A stretch of 64,000 nt of DNA from Burkholderia sp. WSM2230 (GTDB lineage: Bacteria; Pseudomonadota; Gammaproteobacteria; Burkholderiales; Burkholderiaceae). The notes beneath the pieces are model-generated. The model had not been told where the DNA came from. It worked only from the letters and a program-made list of their open reading frames with translations, and did not search any database. Within the stretch, counting starts at the first letter, position 1. The number at the start of each line of letters is the position of its first letter. The DNA is taken from assembly GCF_000472445.1 (NCBI RefSeq), contig NZ_AXAJ01000003.1:248159-312158 (forward strand). The letters run 5' to 3'. Of the stretch, positions 27,303 to 37,180 are shown in pieces. The position numbers and the translations under genes were made by a program.

Positions 27303-28094
27303 ATGAGCCTTCGCAACAGATCGGGAAAACTCAGTGCGTTCGCCGCGACTCACGCAGAGACCATCATCAAGGACGCCCGCAGCGAGCTGAAAGATCCGGC
27401 GCGTCGCCTCCTCGGCAAGCGCATTCTCACGCTCGGCGGAATCGTGCTGCTGTCGGGCTGCGATCTCTCGAACGACAAATCCGTGAACGCGATGCTGCGC
27501 AAGATGTCCTCGTTCAACGACGACGTGCAGGCGCTGCTTTTCAATCCGGGCAAGCTCGCGCCGACTTACGCGGAGTCGATGATCACGCGGCCGTTTCCCT
27601 TCAACGCGTTCTACGATATCGACGAGGTGCCCGAGGTCGACGCCGCGAGCTACCGGCTGCAGGTGAGCGGCCTCGCGAACGGCAAGCGCGTGTGGACGCT
27701 CGACGAACTACGCGCGCTGCCGCAGGAAAGCCAGATCACGCGGCATATCTGCATTGAAGGATGGAGCGCGATTGGCCGCTGGGACGGTGTGCGCTTTGCC
27801 GAGTTCCTCAAGCGCGCCGGCGCCGATATGACCGCGAAATACGTGTCGCTGCATTGCGCGGACAACTACTGGACCAGTATCGACATGCCGACCGCGCTGC
27901 ATCCGCAGACGCAGCTTACGCTCGGTTACGACGGCGCGACGCTGCCGCCGAAGTACGGCTTCCCGATGAAGCTGCGCATGCCCACCAAGCTCGGTTACAA
28001 GAACCCGAAGCATATCGTCGCGATCAGCGTGACCAACGACTATCCCGGTGGTTACTGGGAGAACCAGGGCTACAACTGGTTTGGCGGTTCGTGA
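27303..28094 (+). CDS. Molybdopterin-dependent oxidoreductase, sulfite-oxidase/MsrP family
   Basis: 263-residue enzyme. The oxidoreductase molybdopterin domain covers about 90-255. The Mo-ligating Cys is in HICIEGWSAIGRWDG. Other signatures are CADNYWTSIDM and GFPMKLRMPTKLGYK. A basic N-terminus and hydrophobic GKRILTLGGIVLLSGC (about 38-54) suggest export with a possible lipid anchor at the Cys. Substrate unknown; relatives repair methionine sulfoxide in envelope proteins. Paired with the b-type cytochrome just upstream. The ATG at 27303 is used; the TTG at 27297 overlaps the upstream stop. Confidence 0.86.
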   Translation: MSLRNRSGKLSAFAATHAETIIKDARSELKDPARRLLGKRILTLGGIVLLSGCDLSNDKSVNAMLRKMSSFNDDVQALLFNPGKLAPTYAESMITRPFPFNAFYDIDEVPEVDAASYRLQVSGLANGKRVWTLDELRALPQESQITRHICIEGWSAIGRWDGVRFAEFLKRAGADMTAKYVSLHCADNYWTSIDMPTALHPQTQLTLGYDGATLPPKYGFPMKLRMPTKLGYKNPKHIVAISVTNDYPGGYWENQGYNWFGGS

Positions 28095-28156
28095 TTGCCG
28101 GCTTCCGTTGGGCCGTTCAGGCCTTGTAGTGTGGCTTTCCAGTGTCGTTTCTCATT

Positions 28157-28212
28157 TCCGCTTTGCAGTTCCCGCTTTGTAGTCCCTGCTTTGCAGTCCG
28201 CGTTTTGCAGTC
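28157..28212. repeat. Four 14-bp direct repeats (CTTTGCAGT-type)
   Basis: Four tandem 14-base units built on CCCGCTTTGCAGTC lie between the molybdoenzyme and the next gene (28157, 28171, 28185, 28199), with one to three differences each and a partial fifth. No coding frame uses them. Function unknown. Confidence 0.7.
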
Positions 28213-28255
28213 CGCAGTTGTGGTCTTATAACCGTTTCTCATGGAGCGTTCATTC

Positions 28256-28870
28256 ATGTCTATTCGCCTGAAACTCGGCATCACACTTGCGACGCTGGCT
28301 TTTGCCGGCGCCGCGCTCGCACAGACGCCCGCCGCCAAACCGTCGCGCATTCGCGGCGACATCGTTTCGCTGGACGGCGACGTGCTGAAGGTGCATCGCC
28401 GCAGTGGCGACACGGTGTCGATCGAATTGAAGCCAGCGGTTGCCGTGTCGGCGGTCAAGTCGATGCAGCTGTCCGATATCAAGCCGGGCTCGTTCGTCGG
28501 CACCGCCGCGACCACCGGTACCGACGGCAAGCTCACAGCAACGGAAGTCGTGGTATTCCCCGAAGCCGCGCGCGGCACGGGCGAGGGCCACTATAGCTGG
28601 GACCTCGGCCCCAACAGCACGATGACCAACGCGAACGTCGACACCGTGGTTCAGGGCACGAGCGGCCGGAATCTGAAGCTCTCGTACAAGGGCGGCAGCA
28701 ACGAGGTGACGGTCCCGCCCAACGTGCCCATCGTGACCTTCGCGCCGGCTGCGCGTTCGGATCTCACGCCGGGCAAGAAGGTGTTCGTCGTTGCAACGGC
28801 GGCGTCGCAGGGCGCGTATGTCGCTCAGCGCGTGGTGGTCGAAAAGGATGGCGTGGCCCCGCCGATGTAA
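28256..28870 (+). CDS. Exported DUF5666-like protein
   Basis: 204-residue protein with a clear signal peptide (LGITLATLAFAGAALAQ, about 7-23). The mature part is a series of short beta strands (GDIVSLDGDVLKVHRRSGD; LSYKGGSNEVTVPPNVPI) that resemble OB/DUF5666-type repeats annotated in many Burkholderiaceae. No catalytic motif. Start: ATG at 28256 with GGAG 10-13 bases upstream; an ATG at 28241 adds five residues. Function unknown, periplasm likely. Confidence 0.65.
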   Translation: MSIRLKLGITLATLAFAGAALAQTPAAKPSRIRGDIVSLDGDVLKVHRRSGDTVSIELKPAVAVSAVKSMQLSDIKPGSFVGTAATTGTDGKLTATEVVVFPEAARGTGEGHYSWDLGPNSTMTNANVDTVVQGTSGRNLKLSYKGGSNEVTVPPNVPIVTFAPAARSDLTPGKKVFVVATAASQGAYVAQRVVVEKDGVAPPM

Positions 28871-29242
28871 GGAGGCAAGGCCGCGTCCTGCGACGAACAG
28901 AACCGGCATCGGCCAGTAGAACAAAAACATCCACGCGGTAAAGGCGCACGCCGATGCCGCCTATCACTCTGTACAGTGCGATGGTCGCGTCGGAGGTGAA
29001 CACGCCTGGCCCACCCCCGCGCGGCACGCGCCCGCTCGCCGCGCGATGGCGGTGATGCCTGGCGTGTGTCGCAATCGTCATAATCCACGTCGTATTGCCG
29101 CAACTGCGCGCACGCGTGCCTGCCGTAAAGCTGTGAGTCGGTTTCCAATCCGTCATTCCTATCACAGCCCGATCTTTGCTATCCGGAGGAGCGAACCTGG
29201 CAAAGCAGCCCCTGTGGCCGCTGCCCGCCCGGTCTCAAGCCC
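28871..29242. other. Intergenic region upstream of the MCP gene
   Basis: About 370 bases. No gene is convincing. GGAGG at 29185-29189 lies in front of no good start. A minus-strand stretch near 28935-28995 reads DATIALYRVIGG-like, faintly reminiscent of the end of NodT-type outer membrane proteins; it may be a decayed remnant but is too short to call. Confidence 0.35.
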
Positions 29243-30811
29243 ATGCGCAGACACATCACCATCCGCGGCGGATTGGCCGCGACGATCGCCGGTTACACGC
29301 TGCTGCTGATGCTGGTCATCGTGGCCGGCATCGCCGGGCTTTACGACAGCAGCAACGCGCTGCGCGATATGTACCAGGACGACACCGCGTCGCTGCTGCA
29401 TCTGAAGACGAGCTCCGAGCGTCTTCTGCAACTGCGCGGCGGCCTCGGCGAAACGGAGCAGATCATCAGCGCGGGCAAGCCGGCTAAGGACGCCATCACG
29501 CAACTGCATGTGCTGCTCGATGCGAGCAACCGCGAGCTCGAAGCTTACCGGGCGCTGCATGTGCCCGACAGCATCGAAAAGCCGCTCGTCGACGCAATGA
29601 CCGCAAAGCGTCAGCGCCTCTTTGCGCAGGTGTTCCAACTGGCACTCAGGCAGCTCGACGACGACAACCTCGTCGACTTCCTCGCGACGCAGCGCGAAGC
29701 GCCCGCCGCGCTGTTTGCCGACTATCAGGCCGCGCTCACGGCGCTCGAGGACTATCAGGTGGAACGCCAGAAAGCGCGTTTCCAGCATGCCGAGGCCCGT
29801 TTTCGCGTGATGCTGTGGGCGCTGGGAATAACCGGCGGCATCGCGTTATGTATCGGCGTGCTCGCGCAGCGCACGCTCGCGCGCGCCATCGTGCAGCCGA
29901 TCAACATGGCGGTCGATCATTTTGGCCGCATCGCGGGCGGCGATCTGACGGGCGCAATCGCGGTGCAGCGCAATAACGAAATGGGTTATCTGCTGGATGC
30001 GCTCAAAGGCATGCAGAACAGCCTCGTGCAGACGGTCCAGAAAGTGCGCGCGAGTACCGAGGCGATCGTGCAGGACGCGCGCGCGATTGCGGGCGGCAGT
30101 GTCGATCTGTCGGCGCGCACGGAGCAACACGCGGCCTCGCTGCAGCAGGCGGCCGCGAGCATGGAGCAGTTGACCGCCACCGTCCGCCAGAACGCCGACA
30201 ATGCGCGCCGCGCCGTCGAACTTGCGACCGGCGCCTCCGAGATTGCGTCGCGCGGCGGGCAGGTGGTCAATCAGGTGGTGGCGACCATGGACGCTATCTC
30301 CGGAAGCTCAAACCGCATCGTCGGAATCGTGGGCGTGATCGAGGGCATCGCGTTTCAGACCAACATCCTGGCGTTGAACGCAGCTGTCGAAGCGGCCCGT
30401 GCGGGCGAGCAGGGACGCGGTTTCGCGGTGGTCGCCTCCGAGGTGCGCAACCTCGCGCAGCGCTCGGCGGCGGCAGCGCGTGAGATCAACGAGCTGATCG
30501 GCGACTCGACCGTCAAGGTCAACGACGGCAGCACGCTCGTCGCGCACGCCGGCGCGACAATGCAAGAAGTGGTGGATGCGGTGCGGCGCGTGAGCGCCAT
30601 CATGACCGAGATCAGTCTCGCCTCGAGCGAGCAGACCGCAGGCATCGAGCTCGTCAACACGAGCGTCACGCAGATGGAAGAAGTGACGCAGCACAACTCG
30701 GCGCTCGTCGAGGAAGCGTCGGCTGCCGCGGTGTCGCTCGAACAGCAGAGCCGCGAGCTGAACGACGCAGTGGCCGTGTTCCGTTTGAAAGAAGACCGGG
30801 CGGCTGCCTGA
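29243..30811 (+). CDS. Methyl-accepting chemotaxis protein
   Basis: 522-residue chemoreceptor. The first membrane helix is at about 13-34 ([22 protein letters not shown]), then a four-helix-type periplasmic sensor (35-185) and a second helix (about 188-208, [16 protein letters not shown]). HAMP follows, and the signalling domain has the hairpin tip [20 protein letters not shown]. The C-terminus ends in Ala residues with no NWETF-type pentapeptide, so adaptation enzymes must reach it another way. Ligand unknown. Start ATG at 29243 is the first in frame. A single-gene unit. Confidence 0.92.
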   Translation: MRRHITIRGGLAATIAGYTLLLMLVIVAGIAGLYDSSNALRDMYQDDTASLLHLKTSSERLLQLRGGLGETEQIISAGKPAKDAITQLHVLLDASNRELEAYRALHVPDSIEKPLVDAMTAKRQRLFAQVFQLALRQLDDDNLVDFLATQREAPAALFADYQAALTALEDYQVERQKARFQHAEARFRVMLWALGITGGIALCIGVLAQRTLARAIVQPINMAVDHFGRIAGGDLTGAIAVQRNNEMGYLLDALKGMQNSLVQTVQKVRASTEAIVQDARAIAGGSVDLSARTEQHAASLQQAAASMEQLTATVRQNADNARRAVELATGASEIASRGGQVVNQVVATMDAISGSSNRIVGIVGVIEGIAFQTNILALNAAVEAARAGEQGRGFAVVASEVRNLAQRSAAAAREINELIGDSTVKVNDGSTLVAHAGATMQEVVDAVRRVSAIMTEISLASSEQTAGIELVNTSVTQMEEVTQHNSALVEEASAAAVSLEQQSRELNDAVAVFRLKEDRAAA

Positions 30812-30861
30812 AGCGACGCGGCAGAGGCGCGGCCGCGCCTCGCTTTATCGTGAAGCCCGCG

Positions 30862-31365
30862 CTAGTTTTTCCGTTCGGGCCTGGTTGGCTCGTCATGCGC
30901 CTGCTTGCCGCCGCGCTTCTTGTCGTCTTGTCGCTGGTCGTCTTCTATATCGCGATGGTCGACGAACGGCGAATCGGTATCGCTGCCACCTTCGCGCAGC
31001 GCCGTGCGCGCGTCCTTCGCGAGGTTTTCGTAGTGTTTGCGAAAACGCGTCAAGTCCTTTTCCTCGAGTTCCTCGAGATCGAGCAGCGCATTATGCGCGC
31101 CTTCCAGCGCGCGGATCAGTTCGTCGAGCTTGATCTGCATTGCGGCGGTGTCGCGGTTTTGCGTGTTCTGAATCAGGAAAACCATCAGGAACGTGACGAT
31201 CGTCGTCGACGTGTTGATCACGAGCTGCCATGTGTCGCTATAGTGAAAGAACGGTCCGGTAACGGCCCATACGACTACGAGCGAGACGGCGATGACAAAG
31301 GTGCCGGGGCGGCCGGTCATCGTGGACAGATAGCTCGCGAAGTTCGAAAACCATTTGCTGCTCAT
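30862..31365 (-). CDS. Low-affinity iron permease family membrane protein
   Basis: 167-residue protein with two membrane helices (about 22-40, FVIAVSLVVVWAVTGPFF; about 48-66, VINTSTTIVTFLMVFLI) and the family signature QNTQNRDTAAMQIKLDEL after the second. A coiled segment and a charged Arg/Asp/Lys tail follow. Family members are linked to low-affinity iron or are simply conserved small membrane proteins; transport has not been shown for the bacterial type. Monocistronic, convergent with the MCP gene. Confidence 0.85.
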   Translation of the reverse strand: MSSKWFSNFASYLSTMTGRPGTFVIAVSLVVVWAVTGPFFHYSDTWQLVINTSTTIVTFLMVFLIQNTQNRDTAAMQIKLDELIRALEGAHNALLDLEELEEKDLTRFRKHYENLAKDARTALREGGSDTDSPFVDHRDIEDDQRQDDKKRGGKQAHDEPTRPERKN

Positions 31366-31600
31366 GGCGGTCTCCCTGTTGGGTCGGGGTTGGCTTATAC
31401 GATGATCGTATAGCGACGCTGCGGTATTCGCTCGTGCGGACGGGGACTGGCGCTGAATGCGGCGGCTATGCCGATGCTATTCTTTATGACTGTTGCGTTG
31501 GGCGCCTGGTGGTCTGCGTCTGGCGCTTGGCGGGCGCGAACGCAGCGCCGCAACGACGCATTCCCGTATCCCGTGACACGAGCAAGGAGGAAGGGCGCTC

Positions 31601-32461
31601 ATGAACGAAGAGCGAGAACCGGCACCTGACAGCACGGCGGCGCGCGTCGCCCTGTGGCGTGCGCTCCACACCGAGGCCGACGCCGCGCCGCATGTCTTCG
31701 AAGATTCGATCGGTCTGCAACTGCTGGCTCCCGGCGACGACTGGCGTCAGCGCGGTGACATGGATCCGCAGTTCACGCGTGCGTTTCGCGCGTCGATCGT
31801 GGCTCGCGCTCGGTTCATCGAAGATCTGCTGGCCGAACAGGCCGCGCGCGGCATCGATCAGTACGTGATTCTTGGCGCGGGCCTCGACAGTTTTGCGCAG
31901 CGCAGGCCGGAGCTTGCTTCGCGCCTCGCCGTGTTCGAGATCGACCAGCCGGCGCCGCAGGCGTGGAAGCGTCAGCGGCTGATCGAACTGGGTTTTGGCA
32001 TTCCGCCCTGGCTGCGTTTCGTGCCGGTCGATTTCGAGGCCGGCGAGGCGTGGCGCGACCGGCTGATGGCGGAAGGCTTTAACAGCAGCAAGCCGGCAAT
32101 GGTGGTCTCCACTGGCGTGAGCATGTATCTGACACGCGACGCAAACGCGGCCACGCTGCGCGAAGTCGCGGCCTTCGCGCGCGGATCGATATTTGCGATG
32201 ACCTTCCTCCTGCCATTGGAAATGGCCGGGCCCGAGGTGCGCCCCGGCCTCGAAATGGCGGAGAAGGGCGCGCGCGCAAGCGGCACGCCGTTCCTCAGTT
32301 TCTTCACGCCGACGGACATGCTCGCCCTTGCTCGCGAAGCCGGCTTCGTGCATGCCCGGCATGTTTCGGCGGCCGATCTCACGCAGCGCTACTTCGCGGA
32401 TAGAACCGACGGCTTGCGCCCGCCGAACAATGCCGAGGAGTTGCTCGTAGCCAGCACCTGA
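31601..32461 (+). CDS. SAM-dependent methyltransferase, leucine carboxyl methyltransferase-like family
   Basis: 286-residue enzyme of the TIGR00027/PPM1-like family. The SAM site is YVILGAGLDSFAQR (about 87-100), preceded by RARFIEDLL and followed by VFEIDQPAPQAWK. VVSTGVSMYLTRD is the conserved motif near the catalytic pocket. Substrate unknown; in bacteria these often act on small molecules or polyketides. The ATG at 31601 is preceded by AGGAGG about 12 bases upstream (in AGCAAGGAGGAAG). Confidence 0.87.
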   Translation: MNEEREPAPDSTAARVALWRALHTEADAAPHVFEDSIGLQLLAPGDDWRQRGDMDPQFTRAFRASIVARARFIEDLLAEQAARGIDQYVILGAGLDSFAQRRPELASRLAVFEIDQPAPQAWKRQRLIELGFGIPPWLRFVPVDFEAGEAWRDRLMAEGFNSSKPAMVVSTGVSMYLTRDANAATLREVAAFARGSIFAMTFLLPLEMAGPEVRPGLEMAEKGARASGTPFLSFFTPTDMLALAREAGFVHARHVSAADLTQRYFADRTDGLRPPNNAEELLVAST

Positions 32462-32466
32462 CCATG

Positions 32467-32588
32467 TCACCAAGGCACGCCGCGATGCATCTTGCACGCC
32501 TTCCTCACTTTACCGCGTTGGTCAGATAAAGCTGCTCGCGCGCGAGCCCGGCGCGCGCGATGGCGCTGTCCAGCAGTTGTCCGCTTCG
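32467..32588 (-). pseudogene. Relic of a UdgX-type uracil-DNA glycosylase gene
   Basis: Read leftward from 32585 the DNA gives SGQLLDSAIARAGLAREQL then YLTNAVK, closely matching the UDG family 4/UdgX segment (GPAGQLLDRAL...VYVTNAVKHFKFE). A TGA at 32507-32505 stops the frame. Just beyond, in another frame, comes RKACKMHR, which resembles the following GKRRIH segment of UdgX. The rest of the gene is missing on both sides, so this is a fragment of about 40 codons with a small deletion. Confidence comes from the length and order of the match; no search was run. Confidence 0.55.
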
Positions 32589-32595
32589 ACAGAAA

Positions 32596-32639
32596 TTGAC
32601 AATTCCACGTTGCCACCAATACTGTATGGATGTACAGTA
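32596..32639 (+). promoter_or_regulatory. LexA (SOS) box overlapping a sigma-70 promoter
   Basis: TACTGT (32620-32625), eight bases, ACAGTA (32634-32639) is a perfect CTGT-N8-ACAG LexA operator. TTGACA at 32596-32601 lies upstream with about 17 bases to an ATACTG/TACTGT -10-like element inside the box, so LexA would block rightward transcription. The downstream gene rightward is thpR (ATG 32789). The UdgX relic lies immediately to the left. Confidence 0.75.
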
Positions 32640-32788
32640 TTCTACGTAGGCAGTCGGCAAGCGCAAGTGTTTTTTGAAAGTTGGCAATGCGGCTTTCCAA
32701 TGCGCTTTGAAGCGAGCCCATGGCCGCGGGCCAGCCCATCGTGAGGGAGGATACGTGTAGATGCCGCCGTTCATCATGCAGGAGCGAA

Positions 32789-33394
32789 ATGCCTGAACAA
32801 CTGTGGTTGCCCGGGCTGGAAGCGCCGCCAACCCCGACAGACGGTCTTTTTTTTGCTGTCCTTCCGGACTCCAATACGGCGGCTGGCATTGCAAAGCTCG
32901 CGCAGCGGCTTTGCGGGGAAGCGCGCGCTCGCGGCAAGCCGCTCGCCCCCGGTCGTTTGCACGTCACGTTGCGGCATCTCGGCAATTTCGCGGGCGGGTT
33001 GCCGCAGGCGCACGTACAGGCGGCGATGCAGGCCGCGGCGTCGATCCGCATGGCGCCGTTCACCGTCGAATTCGATACGGTCGCGAGCTTCGCTTCCAAA
33101 CCGCGGCCGGGGCCTCTCGTTCTGACCGGGAGTGATGGCGTCGTCGGTCTGCATACGCTCCATGATGCGCTGCAGGGCGCGCTGCGGGACTGCGGCATCG
33201 GGAGTCGTCCGGGTTCCACGGCAGTCGCTTTTACGCCGCATGTGACGTTGGCTTACGGGTTGCCATGGGTCGCCGCGAGCCCGGTCGAGCCGGTTGGCTG
33301 GAACGTGCGCGAGTTCGCGCTGATACACAGTTTGCTGGGACGTACCAGGCATCTCGTGCTCGCGCGCTGGCCGCTTGAAGGTGCGGAGCCATAG
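32789..33394 (+). CDS. thpR: RNA 2',3'-cyclic phosphodiesterase (2'-5' RNA ligase family)
   Basis: 201-residue member of the 2H phosphoesterase family. The two H-x-T/S-L motifs are LHVTLRHLG (about 54-62) and PHVTLAYGL (about 150-158), spaced as in ThpR. It hydrolyses 2',3'-cyclic phosphates and can ligate tRNA halves with 2'-5' links in vitro. ATG at 32789 has GGAG 5-8 bases upstream. A LexA-box promoter 150 bases upstream may place it in the SOS response. Confidence 0.9.
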   Translation: MPEQLWLPGLEAPPTPTDGLFFAVLPDSNTAAGIAKLAQRLCGEARARGKPLAPGRLHVTLRHLGNFAGGLPQAHVQAAMQAAASIRMAPFTVEFDTVASFASKPRPGPLVLTGSDGVVGLHTLHDALQGALRDCGIGSRPGSTAVAFTPHVTLAYGLPWVAASPVEPVGWNVREFALIHSLLGRTRHLVLARWPLEGAEP

Positions 33395-33754
33395 CGCACG
33401 GTGCGGGGGTTTTCGGGCTTTCACGCTTGCTGTCATAGAGGCGCGCGAGAGAAACCGTACGCAGATCCGGCAACGAGCGGTGAGCCGCCCCGGTCTTCGT
33501 CAGCCGCACCCGTGTGGCTCCCGCCGAGGCCAATGTGGAGCACTCGCAATCGGACCGCGAGGCGAACCGGGCGCACTGCGTCTACGGCGCTGGGTGCGAA
33601 TCGACCGCACGCTTTACGCGTGCACGCGGCCGGCAAGCGTCCATACGCTGCGGCTATGCTGAATCCGCTAAGCCGGCGGAACAGCGGACCCTGCCCGAGG
33701 AGCCCTCGTGCGCTCCCTGATAGAATGCATGGGCCGCAACGTAGTGGATTGCAG
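33395..33754. other. Intergenic region, no gene seen
   Basis: 360 bases of high-GC sequence between thpR and the DUF1992 gene. Several open frames exist on both strands but have no start signal and no recognisable content. Promoter elements for the next gene were not identified. Confidence 0.35.
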
Positions 33755-35046
<1,292 letters not shown>

Positions 35047-35095
35047 GCGGCCACTACGCCGCAAACTTCTCCTAACAACACAACAGCTCCCGCCG

Positions 35096-36022
35096 ATGAC
35101 CGTCCACCGCACCTTCGATCTGATTGCGCCGTCCGGCTACCCGCACGACGCCGAAGTGCTGAATCGCGCGTTGCAGCGGCTGCGCACGCAAGGGCATCGC
35201 GTGGAAGGCGTGGAGACGACGCGGCGTCGTTATCAGCGCTTCGCCGGTACCGACGGCGAGCGCGCGGCGGACCTGAACCGGCTCGCGGATGCATCGCGCC
35301 CGTTGCCCGATATCGTGCTGGCCGTGCGCGGCGGTTACGGCGCGATGCGCATCCTGCACGGCCTCGACTACGATGGGCTGCAACGCCGCTTGACGGGGCA
35401 GCCCGTCGCGCTCGTCGGTCACAGCGACTTCACGGCGGTCCAACTGGCGCTGCTCGCGCGCGCCGGCCTCAAAACGTTCAGCGGTCCGATGCTGATGAGC
35501 GACTTCGGCGCCGAACACGTCAGCGAATTCACGATGCATCACTTCTGGTCGGCGTTGACACAGCCGACCGTGACGATCACGCGCAACGTGCCGCAAGCAC
35601 AAGCCGTGGACGTCTCCGGCACCTTGTGGGGCGGCAATCTGGCTATCCTTGCGTCGCTCGTCGGCACGCCATATATGCCGCCGGTGGAGGGCGGGGTGCT
35701 ATTCGTGGAAGACGTCAACGAGCAGCCGTTTCGCATCGAGCGGATGCTTTATCAACTACATCTGTCGGGTATTCTCGATCAGCAGCAGGCGCTCGTGCTT
35801 GGCGATTTCTCGGGCGGCAAGCAGTTCGACTACGACAACGGCTACGACCTGCAGGCCATGATCGAGCAGATGAGGTCGGTGATCGGCATTCCGATCGTCA
35901 CCGGCTTGCAGTTCGGCCACGTGCCGGACATGTTGACGCTGCCAGTCGGAGCCGACGCCCACCTTGTCGCGGACGCCAACGGGTTCAGGCTGACCTTATC
36001 CGACTATCCGTGCCTGCGCTGA
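35096..36022 (+). CDS. ldcA: LD-carboxypeptidase (muramoyltetrapeptide carboxypeptidase)
   Basis: 308-residue S66 peptidase, which removes the terminal D-Ala from tetrapeptides during peptidoglycan recycling in the cytoplasm. The nucleophile Ser is in VALVGHSDFTAVQ. The Glu region is VDVSGTLWGGNLAIL with FVEDVNEQPFRIERM, and the His is in TGLQFGHVPDMLTLPVG. Start ATG at 35096 (MTVHRTFD), which begins the conserved domain. Followed by a terminator, so it ends the tadA unit. Confidence 0.92.
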   Translation: MTVHRTFDLIAPSGYPHDAEVLNRALQRLRTQGHRVEGVETTRRRYQRFAGTDGERAADLNRLADASRPLPDIVLAVRGGYGAMRILHGLDYDGLQRRLTGQPVALVGHSDFTAVQLALLARAGLKTFSGPMLMSDFGAEHVSEFTMHHFWSALTQPTVTITRNVPQAQAVDVSGTLWGGNLAILASLVGTPYMPPVEGGVLFVEDVNEQPFRIERMLYQLHLSGILDQQQALVLGDFSGGKQFDYDNGYDLQAMIEQMRSVIGIPIVTGLQFGHVPDMLTLPVGADAHLVADANGFRLTLSDYPCLR

Positions 36023-36038
36023 AGGCCGGTCATGTAAG

Positions 36039-36059
36039 CGGGCTTCGGCCCGTTTTTTT
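36039..36059 (+). terminator. Rho-independent terminator after ldcA
   Basis: CGGGC-TTCG-GCCCG hairpin (36039-36052) followed by seven T (36053-36059). Ends rightward transcription 17 bases after the ldcA stop. Confidence 0.9.
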
Positions 36060-36130
36060 ATAGTCGGCCACGCAACTAACTGCCGGCATCCGAACCGCCG
36101 CGCGTCGCCAGAAAGAAAGCGAAGGCGCGG

Positions 36131-36150
36131 CGATTTTGTCGACAAAATCG
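36131..36150. promoter_or_regulatory. Perfect 20-bp palindrome, candidate operator
   Basis: CGATTTTGTC followed by GACAAAATCG; both arms are exact. Its core TTGTCGACAA resembles the second element at 36276-36287 (TTGTTGACAA), so the two are likely sites for the same regulator, with GntR the obvious candidate. Confidence 0.6.
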
Positions 36151-36279
36151 GCCAGCGGCAGGTGGCAGTCGTCGTATCGATTCCTGTAGCTTAGCCAAGC
36201 CCAGCAAGGCTTCCCGCGCAATGACTGCCCCCATGCCACGCCTCGCCGCGAGAATTGTCGCCAATGCCAACAAAAATTG

Positions 36280-36307
36280 TTGACAATCTTTATGTCCGTC
36301 CTATTAT
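36280..36307 (+). promoter_or_regulatory. Sigma-70 promoter of gntR with overlapping operator
   Basis: -35 TTGACA at 36280-36285 and -10 TATTAT at 36302-36307 with 16-base spacing. The inverted repeat ATTGTTGACAAT covers the -35. Predicted transcript start near 36314 leaves a leader of only about 18 bases before the ATG at 36332. Confidence 0.65.
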
Positions 36308-36331
36308 GACCAACATACCGAGATGCAGATC

Positions 36332-37180
36332 ATGTCCGACATCGACCCCACCAGCGTAAATAGTTCGAAGCCCGAAGCAATTGCCGAGCGCATCCGCGCC
36401 GCGATTCTCGAGCATCGGCTCGCGCCGGGAGCGAAACTGACAGAAGCACAATTGTGCGAAGTATTTGCGGTTAAACGCGGGCCGATCCGGCAGGCGCTGG
36501 CGCAACTCGCGACGGACCGTCTGGTCGATCTGGAGCCGAACCGCGGTGCGTTCGTCGCAAGTCCGTCGCTTCAGGAAGTCCACGAGGTGTTCGAGATGCG
36601 CCGCATCATCGAACTCGCCGTCGTCGAGAAGGTTTGCAGCGGTCACGGCATGCGCCGGCTAAAGAGCATCGGCAGCATGATCGGCCGCGAACGCAAGGCG
36701 TTCGAGACGCGCGACTTTTCGTCGTGGATTCGTTTGTCAGGCGAGTTCCATACGGAGCTGGCCCAGCTCACCGGCAACACCGTGCTGTGCGATTGCCTGA
36801 ACGGACTGGTGGCGCGCTCAACGTTGATTTCGGCTTTGTACGAATCGCTTGGCCGCAGTCCGTGCTCATTCGAGGATCACGAAGCGATTCTCGCCGCGCT
36901 CGACGCAGGCGATGCAAAAGAGGCGGCGGCATTGATGTCGCGCCATCTGCAAAGCGTCGAGTTGAAGATGCTGGAGCGGCCCGCGCGCGGCGCAGCCGAT
37001 CTGCATGAGGTATTCGGCGCGCTCAATGGCGTGACAAGCGGTGCAACGAACGCTGCAACAAGCGGCGCAAAGAGCAGCGCGATAAGTAGCGCAATAAGCG
37101 GCGCAATAAGCAGCGCCGGCAGAGCACCATCCGAAGAGTCATCCACGAAGCTATCCAAACGCAAGTCCGCGCCAGGCTGA
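36332..37180 (+). CDS. GntR-family (FadR subfamily) regulator of the purine cluster
   Basis: 282-residue regulator. The winged helix is at about 12-75 (IAERIRAAILEHRLAPGAKL, AVKRGPIRQALAQLATDRLV, VDLEPNRGAFVAS) and an FCD-type helical domain at about 85-220 with metal/ligand-binding residues such as the HTEL and DHEAIL segments. The C-terminal 55 residues are a Ser/Ala/Gly repeat (SGATNAATSGAKSSAISSAI) with no clear function. Its place before the NCS1 permease and allantoin genes suggests it controls them. The ATG at 36332 is used; the ATG at 36323 is almost at the predicted transcript start. Confidence 0.88.
   Translation: MSDIDPTSVNSSKPEAIAERIRAAILEHRLAPGAKLTEAQLCEVFAVKRGPIRQALAQLATDRLVDLEPNRGAFVASPSLQEVHEVFEMRRIIELAVVEKVCSGHGMRRLKSIGSMIGRERKAFETRDFSSWIRLSGEFHTELAQLTGNTVLCDCLNGLVARSTLISALYESLGRSPCSFEDHEAILAALDAGDAKEAAALMSRHLQSVELKMLERPARGAADLHEVFGALNGVTSGATNAATSGAKSSAISSAISGAISSAGRAPSEESSTKLSKRKSAPG

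Larger units (their letters stand above)
32462..32788. other. Intergenic region with SOS remnants
   Basis: 327 bases with lower GC than the neighbours. Contents: the UdgX relic, the LexA box and promoter, and an 11-codon frame at 32761-32796 (ATG with GGGAGG about 10 bases before it) whose TGA overlaps the thpR start region. The small frame could be a coupled leader for thpR. Confidence 0.5.
36060..36331. other. Regulatory intergenic region of the gntR gene
   Basis: 272 bases. Two operator-like palindromes: CGATTTTGTC/GACAAAATCG (36131-36150, perfect 20-base) and ATTGT-TG-ACAAT (36276-36287). A promoter TTGACA (36280-36285), 16 bases, TATTAT (36302-36307) overlaps the second palindrome and sits just before gntR, so GntR probably controls itself and perhaps the cluster. 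Confidence 0.6.

Noticed and set aside
28935..28995. NodT/TolC-like ending on the minus strand (DATIALYRVIGG)
   Set aside because: Only about a dozen residues resemble the family end; too short to call a pseudogene.
32505..32777. Leftward small gene starting MMNGGIYTYPPSRW
   Set aside because: The upstream part crosses the LexA box, has no ribosome binding site and no known content; only the last 30 residues match UdgX, so it is treated as a relic.
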